Under the pieces are notes generated by a model. It saw only the letters and a list, made by a program, of their open reading frames with translations. It was not told where the DNA came from and searched no databases. This document shows positions 33,315-45,300 of a stretch of 64,000 bases of DNA, in pieces; position 1 is the stretch's first letter; the number at the start of each line of letters is the position of its first letter. A program made the translations under genes and the position numbers. The DNA is taken from contig JAPJBO010000124.1 of assembly GCA_030068145.1 (NCBI GenBank), positions 248,001 through 312,000 on the forward strand, in the 5' to 3' direction. The DNA comes from Diplonema papillatum (lineage: Eukaryota > Euglenozoa > Diplonemea > Diplonemida > Diplonemidae).

Positions 33315-36300
33315 CTGTGAGTGTTGTTGAAATTAAGAACTTGCAGACTGAGGCAGTGTTCCCGCAAAGGCCGAACGGAACAGTCTTCACAAACCAACGT
33401 GCCTCAAGGCAGCCGCCGGAGTAGCGCAGGGCAAACAGCAGCAGGCGCCGCCGGCATTTGCAAGCCGGATCTGAGGAGGGTTGCCCTCTGGCACCGTCTC
33501 TTTTCGCCATTTCCTTTTTGTATTGTCGTTTCGTGGCCCGCTTTTCTCACGAAGGTGTTGGAAGATTCTGCTTTTAGAGTGCTTCCATTCATTCGACTCC
33601 ACAAAAGGGCCAAGCCTCTTGAAAAATGGAGCCTTCGGGGTGTCGGTGGACAGGGGTTTCGTGCCGCCGTGGAATGCGCATGAAGGATTTGTTGAAAAAG
33701 TAGACTCGAACGCTATAGGATCGTAGGACTCGCAAAAGCCGGTTGGCAATGCAGGAACCCAAGTAAAGCTCGCTACCGGCCCTTCAACGTTCGCCAGAAG
33801 GACTGAAGGAAAAGCTCAGTTACGACCATTGCGTGCTTGTACAGATCCTTGAACATAATCGCGTTATCGTGACGGATGGCAGAGACCGATCAAGATCTGC
33901 AGGATATCTTGGACAGCTCACAGGTAAAGATACTGGATAAGAAAATACTTCTTGATAAACTGCATGCCCTCACCCGAAGCATGCGATTCTAGGCTAATGT
34001 TATTGTGGGCGAACTGCTCTACGATCTCTGGAACAGAAGGATGCAGAGCCCGAAGAACCCAAGGCTTTGCCTCGTCCGAAGTCCCTCCCGCCAGCGAAAG
34101 AAGCAAACAAGCCAAGAGCCTCTCCTTGCGCGCCATTCCGACACTCCAATCTCTCTTGGGTGTGGGCAAGAAGGTGATCCGCAATCACGTTTAGAGGCCC
34201 AGGTCCTCTACTCTGGGAGAAACCGGAAGCTCTCCGGAGATCCGGAGATGGTACCTGCATTCCAACTCGTCCCTCTCCGGAAAGGTCAGTCGACGGCTGT
34301 ATGCAAGTGGGTGGAGGTCCTGGGACTGCGAAGGCGTGACTATCCCGCACAAGAAGGACTCGCTGTCTCTCTGTTCTGTCCCTGCCGCCGTAGCCATCTC
34401 ATCCTCAGCCAAGCAGTTTCTCCTCCTGCAACGCAACCTTGTCTTCAGCATGGCCATTCTGAAAGCAAATAATCTGTGGCGATAATTTGCATCGCTGGTG
34501 TCGCGGTTATCTCTTCGTACGTGATGTGTCATGCTGTCGCCTCTTTAGCTCGTCTTGATCGTCCGCTCAGGCGCGCGTTTGGTGCCTCGCTGCTTCTTCG
34601 ATTGCTCGTCCAGGTTCGTCGGTTGCGTGTCGATATCTGCTTCTTCAAGGCGCTAGGGCGATGACCGTGTTGCTTACTGTGGGGTCGTCTGCCCGCTCGG
34701 CTTCTTCGCTTGTGCTTCGATGCGTCCTTTGCGCCTTTTGATACCGGCTCCGCCGCGGAGTCCGATTGCCGCTTCTTCGCTCGCGTTGGCGCCGTCTTCT
34801 CGACCTTCGCTCTTGGTGGCGATGAAGTTTCCCGCTCTGCGGTCCCATCTTCTCCCGCTGCTTCTGGGAGCGGTTTCCCTCTTCGCCACCTTCGGTGCAG
34901 ACACGGGGCTCTCCGCCTTCTTCTTCTTTGCTGTCTTCTCCTCTCGCCACGGCCACCCGGTGGTGCCCCTTCCGACAGCACAGTTTGGGCCTTCGACTTC
35001 GCAAGTCCGCGAGCCGGCTGCAGTGCGCACGTCAGCATGCGGTGGTCAGGTGTCCGTTGCGGCAGCACTCTGCTATCGTGCTACACGTCGCGCATTGCGT
35101 CATGCGGTGTTGCCGGCAGAACTTCACAGCTAGGCCGTCGTCATCAGGTGGGCACGGGGGAACTACGGGAACTGGCCCGACCACACCATTGTAGTTGTAT
35201 TGCTTCTCCCCCTCAAGGCAGTCCCTCGAGTATTTATGAGTACATGAACCACATGGATGAGCATGCACACAAATCTTGTTAAGCATTGAGTTCTGTAGAA
35301 CCACATGGATGAGCATGCACACATATCTTGTTAAGCATGGAGTTCTGTAAAGTGCAAGTGCCATGAAGGCAAGAGAGCACTGACTTGTTAAGCGGCTGCC
35401 AAAACTTGCCGCGACACCTATGATCAAGGTACAGAGGAAAAGAGAACGAAAGGTACGAACCTGGCGGATGCTCTCGATCTTCGCTTCCTGCTCGGCGCGC
35501 TGCGCCTTGAGGCGGTTGCCCTCCTCGAGGAAGCCGCGGCGGTCCTTTTTGCGGGTTTCCTCCATCTGCGCGATCTGCGCCCGGAGGTCCTCCGCGTTCT
35601 TGAGCCGCCGCTTGTGGTCGACCTCCTTCTTGCCCTGCTCCTGATGGTCCCACTCGCGCTGGACGCTGATGATGCGCTCGAAGTCCTCGTTCTCCAGCCG
35701 CGCCTGCTCGGAGAGCAGCACCTCTTTTTCGAGCTTCTGCGACCGCCGGGCGAGTGCGAGGTCCTGGTTGATCGCCGCCGCCCGCGCCGCGGCCTCCTTC
35801 TCCTTCTGCCGATGCTCCCGCTCGGCGGCCTCTTGCGCCCGCCGCGCACGCAGAGCGTCGAGCTCGGCCTGCTTGTCCTGCGCCTTCTCCTGCAGGGAGC
35901 GCAGCCGCGCGATCTCCCGCTCCTTCTCCGCGCGCACCCGCTCGTGCTCGGCCTGGATCTCCTGCTCCCTCTGGTCCTTCTCGCGCAGGTACTCGGCGAT
36001 CCGACGATCTTCGGCCTGCGTTGGTGTAAAGGGGGTCGTCGTTGTTGGTGCTGGTTTTGATGAGACAATGAAAAACAAGAAATTTTGCGGTCCGTTGGTA
36101 TGGTAGTTTTAGCTACCCTCCGTTCTTTTGCGCTCGTTCTTTTTTCTGCTCACTGCTGGACGTACTCTTTCACTCTTTTACTCACTTTGGCTAGCCAAAA
36201 AAAAAAGACTCCTGCGACCGACACCACGAGTGGTGTAAAGAGGGGGATTTGCAAGAACGTGCTTGGAATGGGTATGTGCTCAACACCGCACTGGTCCCGT

Positions 36301-39300
36301 CTGCGCCGGGTTTCGGTCCTTAAGCCACGGACACATAAGGCGGACCATTATCAGCGCGCAGACAGGACTGCGGTGTGAGCCTGGTTTGTCAGGCGGCTGT
36401 TCGTAGCTCGTCACAGCCAGGACCACCCGTGCTACTAGAGCACAGGCGAATCCGTCACGGGGAAGGCCCCTACAACCGTTTCTGAGCAATCAGTTAAAAA
36501 ACTCAGGGCGCACTGATTGTGACTGCGACTCGCTAGGCAGCACTGACTTGTCTTCTTTTTGTGATGGCAATCTGCGAAGTAAACTCCGCAGAGCACAGTG
36601 AACATGGGGTTGCCGTGTGCAGCACCAATGGTTGAAGTAAGGGCGAGGTGGGGGGGGTTTGCAAGAACGTGCTTGGAATGGGTATGTGCTCAACACCGCA
36701 CTGGTCCCGTCTGCGCCGTGTTTCGGTCCTTTAAGCCACGGACACATAAGGCGGACCATCATCAGCGTGGAACCTGAGTGTCTGCAGACAGGACTGCGGT
36801 GTGAGTCTGGCTTGTCAGGCGGCTGTTCGTAACTCGTCACAGCCAGGACCACCCGTGCTACTAGAGCACAGGCGAATCCGTCACGGGGAGAAGGCCCCTA
36901 CAACCGTGTCTGAGCAATCAGTTAAAAAACTCAGGGCACTCGCCCTGATTGTGACTGCGACTCGCTAGGCAGCACTGACTTGTCTTCTTTTTACGGTGGC
37001 AATCTGCGAAGTACACGGTGCACTAGTCAAGGACTTTTTTGACTTTGACTAGTGGTTTTACTAGTCAAAATTTTGACTAGTAAAATGACTAGTGCCACTA
37101 GTAAAAATGACTAGTGCACTAGTAAAAATGACTAGTGCACTAGTAAAAATGACTAGTGCACTAGTAAAAATGACTAGTGATTTAGACAAAATCCACCTAA
37201 CCTGGACCCAAGTCCTGGGTGTTTTGAGAGTTTTCGAGGGGTTCCACGGCACTACCGTGACCACCGGTGCCCAGACACCACAAACCACCTGGGCAACCCC
37301 AGTTTTCGCGAGACAGGCCGAGTTGCGAGGGTTTTGGTTGGTTTCTTGGGAAAGTCCCTGAGCTTAGCAAACATAGTGCAAACGACAGTGCTATCCCTGC
37401 ACGGTGAGGTCAGAGACATGTCGTGACAGGTTTCAGACACTGGAATAATGCGGGCTTCCGACCACATTCAAACTCTGGTCCGTAGATTCGGTTTGTCGTT
37501 CATAGCGCTCCTATCGCCTTGGCATCGCACCGGACACAGTGCATTTACAGTAGTGGGTTCCCTAAAACCCACGATTCTTGCCGAGCTTCCCAACATGAAT
37601 GTGCAACAGGTGCTGGCTTTGTCCGCCTGTGAACTGTTTGCATGCAAGGCTTTGTGTTGCGCACATTCCACAAATAGTGTCGTTGCTCACTGCTATGTGC
37701 TCCGCTTTCTAGTGTTGGAGGCACTCTCCCATTGCGTGCTTCCTCTTTCACGCCGCCGCGGAAAACCAGTCTTGTAGCCTGTGGCGCGCGCGTTGTGTGC
37801 CAGTCAACACGTCGTGGTGCTTTGTCCAGGCATTTCGAATGCCTGGAAGTCACGTTTCTTTGTAGTTTCGGGACGTGCTAACGACCATTGAGCCCACCGA
37901 TCAACTGCTCAAAGCTTTCGTCGGGTGGGACACCAGCAGGTTCTGGTTTCTACTCGTCGGGTCTACCGCACAGTAAGGTGAATCGCGTAGCCGGTGTACT
38001 ATTTGTGAAAGCAGCTTCTTTCGCATCTTCGGTTGTTCACAACGACAATAAAAATCACCGCCTCGGATTAGCTTGAATTCACAACGCACTGTCTATCGGG
38101 CATTGAGAGCTACTAGTAGTAAGTGCGGAAGAGCATGAGGCAGGCAAGCTGTATAACGCTCCCAGTAGGCAACAAGTTCCCAGAAACTCCCCGTCCTCAG
38201 CTGTGGTGCTGCTTGCCTTCATGGCACTTGCACTTTCTAGAACTCAATACTCAGCCCGGTTCCTGTGGGGGAAGAGTCGGGGTGGCCCACCAAAAAAGCG
38301 ACCACAGTTCTGCATGTTCAGCCGCAAAACACAAACCGACGAGTAATCGTAACTTATTCCTGCAGAACTGGCTTTGTTGAATGATGCTCGTGACAGACAA
38401 CTGACCCCCAGCTTTCGTCTATCGCACAGTAAGGAATCGCGTTGGGAACCGCATTCGGAAAAATATTGGACCGGAACTTCTTTGGACCGGAATCTTTTTG
38501 GACTTTTTAGAGTTAAAGTTTTGGGCTTTTGGAGGTTCTGAAAGTTTTGGACTTTTCCCTGGGGTTTTCAGTTTTTGGCGGTATTTTGAAGTCTGACCGA
38601 AGCAGCTTTTGCACTGATTCATGTTTCCGTTACACCAATGATGGGACCGGCAGATTGTGCGAACATTCCAAAGCTTCCCGAATTCCGGGCCGCAAACGCG
38701 TCCAAATTGGTTCAGGTTACCTTTATTTCTGTTCGTCCTTAAAACTCGTGGTTGCATGATCATGACTATGGGCGTAGCCTGGGTCGCGTAGACAAGCAGC
38801 TCGGGTGAGCATGGCGGGGCGACTCATGAGATTGCCCCCGTCGCCGACCACGTGCCGGAACACGACGTCCGGGACTGGCTATACTGATCAACTCCTTGAA
38901 CGCCAGCAGCCCGCTGTCGTCGGCATCCACCGTCAAAAACGCGCGTGACCGCCACTCGGCGGCCAGGACGTCGCCTTCACTCAGCGACGCTCGCTTCACT
39001 GCGAGCTCGCCGAGGTCGAGTCCTTCCGCGGGCATGCCGCCGGCCCTGCTCAGTATGGCCCGGCGACGCCGCGTGCCGACTACGCTCAGCGACTCGCCAC
39101 CTTCTGCGTCTGGCTAAAGTAGCGACCTCCAAGTTGTAGGGCGCTGTTAACGGACTTGGGCGCGCCCTTGACTGTAGGCACCACATGTATCATATCTTAT
39201 CGTATTCTTGGATTCTAAACTTCCTTGTGGGCGTGAACCCTACTGTAAAATATTTGGACCGGAACTTTTTTGGACTTTTGGGGGTTTTGAAAAGTACTTC

Positions 39301-42300
39301 GACTTTTTCCCGGTCCAACATTATTCCGAACACGGTTGTAAGCGCAACGGTAGGATACAGTTGTGCCGTGGGACCCTCTGAAATCTACAAAATAGCCCAG
39401 ATTTCGGTTCGGAACAGGTGGATTTCTACTAGGACACTAGTCATTTTGACTAGTGCACTAGTCATTTTTACTAGTGCACTAGTCATTTTTACTAGTGTTT
39501 TTACTAGTGCACTAGTCATTTTTACTAGTGCACTAGTCATGCTTTTTCACTAGTAAAATGACTAGTCAAAACACCTTTTTCACTTTTACTAGTGCGCCGT
39601 GTAAACTCCGGAGGTGGGGGGTCGTTGTATAATGGTTTAGCTTGAAGGGTGTTGGAAAGGTTGAAAAAGGTTTTGGGGGGTCACCGTCGGTTTGTGTTTT
39701 TATTTTTTTCTGCTTATATTTTTTTGGGGGTAATTGTTTTTTCGGGGGTTCGCGTAACCCTTCTTTTCCGGAAGATAACGTTATCTTTTCTTTTCTCTCT
39801 GGCGCTCTTTTTCTCTCTATCTCTCTCTTTGGCTAGCAAAGCGACTATTGCGACCGACACCACGACCACACCCGTAATGAATGTGATCAAGGGCCCCCCA
39901 CGTTCTACATGTTGAGCAGGGGTTGCCATGTAGCCCGTACCGGTCTAAGCCTTCATTGCAGCTTCCATAAGCACCCCCGTTGGGACGGGTCCGACGGTCC
40001 GTTAGTCATCAGCGACATCGGGCGGGAAAAAGTAAATAAAAAGAAAGGGGAAAAATGGGGGTGTGGGTGGATAAGCTCGTGGTAGGTTGTTCGGAAATAA
40101 GTACAACCTCAAACTACGCCTAGCACAGGGCCAGGCGGCATATACGTGCCTTCATCCTCTCATGTTAGTGTGCGTTCACTCGTACAGACACTTCGAGTTT
40201 TTCCCGTTAGTCAGGGTAAACGGGTGCGGAGTGAAACATAGACCAGCCAGCAATCAAGAACCCGATGAGGCTCAAACGACGCGGATCAGAATCTCACACC
40301 CGCGAGGTGGCAACGTCTCTCATGCGCGCGGAGTCCCCTCAGACCTTGGAACGTCTGGCCATCCTTCGTGCATTCGACGGAGCAGTGTTGACATCGCAGC
40401 ACCGGGGAACCTGTTAACTGCTGTTCAAACAACTGACCATGCGGTGTCAGACATTGGGAGTCCGGCAAGGGCGGGCAGGGTGGCGAATTACCAAAGGGGC
40501 AGAAGGAGTCAGGTGATCCTTCCGACTGCCGGCTCATCAAATTACCGGCTGAACCTGGGGGTGCAGGCAAGTCGGGTAGCCGATCCTGAGTAGGAAGCAC
40601 CATGGAGGGTGACGGGGCACGGACAGTCATGTCGTGGGCATTCCGGGGGATCCGGACAAAGGCCGCGAGGTAAACGTCACCCCACGGAATGTCGTCGACA
40701 GAGGTGACGTGCAGGTCGTCGAAGAGGATCCACCCCGTGTCTTGCGCAACGTACGTGACGTAGTGCCCGCTAGCCGTATCCTCCCCCATGTGCACCACGA
40801 CGGCTGCGAGGCGTAGCAGATGGTCCGGCGGTCCGAAGAAGGGGGGCAGTTTCACGTCATTCTGGCGCCTGGCACCGTTTCTCGTGTAGATGCCAAACTG
40901 CATCAGAACACATTCAGCTGTCAGACGGAGATCCATGCTTTCAACCACCGTACCTACAGCCTTGCAGTCGCATACTCTCTCCGGATTCACAAACCCGTGC
41001 ACGTGGAGAGAGTCTTCCAGCTTCCTTCCGCAAGGAATTTGCAAACATTGCATTACCTGACTGCTGGAAGAAGTGCGTCCACATGCACTGCATCGTACTG
41101 AGCTGGTCCAGCCGTTCTCCAAGCATGTTACGAAGAGTTGGTAGCCCGGGCAGGGGGTCCCCGTTTCGTCCGGACCCAGCGTCGCACTAGTCGCGCTGAG
41201 TATCGCTACCAGAGCTTCGTGCGCATCGTGCTGCCGTGCATCGCAGAAGTTTGCGAACATGCTCAGGATGGCTTGGACACCCATTCTCCGACAATCCCGG
41301 CTACGCTGGTCACCACTGTCGCGAGAGCTTGACAGCATGGCAGGGGGGGGGGCCCGGCAGTGCTGGCTGCAAACGGCTGCAAACGCGTTTGCACCGATTC
41401 TGCAAACGGCAAACGTTTGCAGTGCAAACGTTGCAAACGTTTGCAAACGTTTTACAGGGTTTATACGGCGGGAGAGTCTTGGTGGTGTTCCTGTTGTTGT
41501 AGGTCAGCCGCACGAGGGAATCTGCTGTTTTTATCCCCATGCTGTTTCGCTTGTTGTCCTTCACTGCGTCATACACCGACCACCCTGGGCTGGCCATCTT
41601 TTTTTTGGCTACCGCCTGCAATGGCAGCCACTTGGTTCCAAATGCGTGCCACGGGATCTCCACGAGCCACTTGTTTGCTGCTTTCAAAGCTAGTCCCTCT
41701 GGTACGGTGAGGCAGTCAGCGTGCTCAGCCAATGCACAGAGCTGGTCGTGTCGTCCGGAAAGAAGCGAGGACCTTCGCAATCCCTCTGTCGCGTTGGTGT
41801 AGATCTCCGTATTCCACTGCGGGCTGAGAGCGGCGGCGGCTTCGTGGAGGGGACGCCGGTAATAAATCCTCCACAGCAGAAGTCCGACTAGGGGTCCCAC
41901 AGAAACAAAGGCTTTTCCTTTGCGGTTTGTCGACATCCCACTGTCACTGCTGCCACTTACGACAGCATAAATGTCACTTGCCCACGTCTATATCGCTCGC
42001 ATGTGTCTATCCATTGCTAGCCTTGCACTGCACCGTTGCCGTTTGCAAACGTTTGCAAACGGCATCTGCCAGATCTGCAAACGCAAACGCAAACGTTTGC
42101 GCAAACGTTTGCACGACCGGCGTGTGAGCACGGGCTTGCGCTGCCGTGGGCCCGATCGCGCTCTCCACGCGGTACCATGGGATTGTCCCTTCGCCGGACA
42201 GCTCTAGCAAACCAGGGAACACAAACCTGCACACTGAAAGTACGTACGAACGCACCACCGTGAGTAGCCAGGCACTCTGAACACAGCTAGAGAGCTGCGC

Positions 42301-45300
42301 TCTTCGACTTGTACACATGTACCGCCGCCGGGCAATAAAACTTGACCGCGTAGGTCCAGGCGCGGGTCACGGGGAGCCTTCTCGCCGCACCTTCGAAGCA
42401 GCGCCGCATCCGCCCAGTCGCCCTGTGGCGACCTCATTCCGACCCCCAAGAGGGTGCAGCACCTGCCCACTCTTCCAGTGGGTCCCATACCGGTTACCGT
42501 ACAGTCCAGCCCAGCCCAGCCTACTCAGGGTGTCCAGCACCTCTGGCCTCAGTCCCGCGGAGGACGCCGTAGTACTCGGTGTGATTTGGGGAAAAGGGCG
42601 CAGCAACTCGGCGCCTCGCCAGCGCCATTCTCTTCAGCAATGAGAAGACCTTACCGGGCAGTACCTGATACGAGCCGGGGTGTCATTGCAAAAGGCACCA
42701 TGAAGGCGATCGGCGCGGAGACTTTGGCACGGGGATTTGTCCTCCACGACCAGCGGGCGCTGAGAAAGGAGGCTCCCGACGCAGTGTAGAAAGAGCCTCC
42801 GAATCAGGAGCTTTCGTGCAGCACCGCGTGCTCCGCCGCGCCGCAGTTGCTCGAGGACCGCACAGATCCTGCAGCATGCAGTCGATCATTACCGAGGATA
42901 TTGGCCCAGCAAAGGTGGAATGAGGCTCGTCTGGCACTGCATCAAGGGGAAGGGGAACGGTACAAGGGGGTCTGTCTCGAAAGGATAGACCTAGTTCCCC
43001 CCTTTGCTGCCGAATGCCCCAGACAATGACGGCTCCGGGGGCACAGGCAGCCGCCAAAAACCCTCCAGGCGGCGAACAGAGGTCGGATATGGCTCACCCC
43101 CGTTCTCGCCGCATACTCCGCTGTACTGGAGCTGTAGACGGCCTTCGTCCTCGCGGGTGTATTCGGGGACCCGATGTGGTCCCGTGCGCGCTCCGGAGCG
43201 TGTGCTCTGAGCGCACTCAGCGTACGGCGCTGTGCCGTCACCTTCCCTTTCGCTGGTCTCCCCCGGGGCGTCCCCACGATCTCCCGGGTCTCTCGCGAAG
43301 CCTCCTCGAGACTTCCCACCCCCCGGAGAAGCGTTGAAGGCGAAGGTACACGTAAACCTTGAAGGGGGGGACCGGGCGATAGCTATAGGGAAGATTCCTG
43401 AGCGACAGGACCGGGAGCCCTGCAGCGACACTGTCAGCTCTTCCATTCTTCATCAAAGAACTCACCTTTCACGAAGGAGAGCTGCCTGATACTCCTAGAC
43501 ATCCTCTTTCCTTCCATTTCCTGGGTGGGTGGGTGGGAAAATCGGAGGAAGGTGCTTGGTAGATCTCGCTCCTGCCGGCGCTTGCGCGAAATTAGCTGAA
43601 TTAAACGCCCATTAAATTCTTCCTTCGGTGCGGTTGCCTTCTGAGCCGTCGTCGCCGCTCCGACGTCCGAATTTAACTCTTGTTTAATAGCCTCTACCAA
43701 GCATACCTCGGCTACATTTCACAACTGTGCCTCGGTTGTGTTCCTTAACTGGATTGCTGGCGCGATGGGATGAGCTGCCCGGCGAAAATATGGCCGCCAT
43801 GGCGGCTGCAGTTGCGGGCCTAGCCGGCGCGACCGCAAGCAGACGGCTGCGTGCGCAACCACCGTTGCCAGCTCGACCGGCGTGTGAGCACGGGCTTGCG
43901 CTGCCGTGGGCCCGATCGCGCTCTCCACGCGGTACCATGGGATTGTCCCAATGGCTTCTATCCCAATGGTCCCTAGCCAGCAGACCGAGTAGGGAGGAAC
44001 AGCAGACTGGAATGCATCTCCCTCTTCCTACGCAGAGGCCACACGCGGAAACGCTGCCGACAAGTCGTTTCTTCCCGACCAGGTGAGCCACTTTCTTCTC
44101 AGCCACACCTTGTTCGAGGACGCGCTCCCACGGCTTACAGAAGCCAACTTCTGACCACCTGAGCTCCAAATGCGAGAGCAAGATGCCACCAATTGCAGAG
44201 CGTTCCGGCACTTGCTAAGGGACTACAGGCATCAACGGTCCTGGGATGCAGCCCGTGAGCTGCAGTGCCTTGCTGGCACCCTAGAGCGTCAGCCTCTATA
44301 AACCAGGAGTCGGTGTCGACGAAAAAACTGTGGCTGACCATCTTCCTCCCACACACAGCCAACATGGCTCGTCGAGGAAATACGAGACACTCACATAGCG
44401 CCCACGTAGCGTTTATTGTGTTGAGCATCCGCATTCAAATGTGTTCATGAGAGTCAGCGACGACAAGAAAACTGGCCGCGGCATACGAAACTTCATCTCG
44501 TGCTCAGACGCACCATGCAACTACTTCGCAGCGTCATTTCCATCGTTTACCCAGCGCGAGCGAGGCCAGAAGGGACATTCCTAAATGCGGAAGGACTTCG
44601 GAAAAATCGTTGTGCTTGCAGAGCGTGTGACAGGAGCCACAAGCTGCCTCGTCCTCGACTCCGCTCGAATCAAGCTCCCAAGCACCTAAGTACATGGATC
44701 GGTAGACTGACCCCTGCCGAAATGCATGTTGACATCCACAGGACGATCGCCTTCTAGTTGCTTACAGAAAGCGCCCTAACTATTTGGGCAAGCATCCTAC
44801 CTGACAGTGCAGCCACGTGGAGCGCCTTCCCAGCACCGACCTTTGGAGGGACTGCCCGGCCGCCTCGACCGGGGTCCTTGCACAATACACGACCGCACAG
44901 TACAACGAGTCATCCATCTGCGCCATCTCTGTTGCCACGGCCTCGCCTCCGGGGCATACTCCTTATCAACTTGCAGCTATCACGTCATGAACATCTGCAG
45001 GGGAGGAACGCACACACAAGCCGGCCCACCCTCCGAACGTCATTACGCGCCCTATGCCACGCAGCGCAGACACCTCTTTCACTTCGTCACTGCCGCCGCC
45101 GTGATGCTCGCCCACTTTTGACTGCCGAGACTCGGTCCGAGTCCTCAAGGAGTACGGGCTCGGGGTCCTTTTGCTATCGGACAGCGACACCAGCCCTGCC
45201 TTTCCAAACAAAAAGAAGAAGCTGCGCAATTTCAGACGCTTCCCCAGTTCTTACTACACCTGTGAAACAGTAGGAGGCCTCTCGCAGGGCAGTCCTACTA

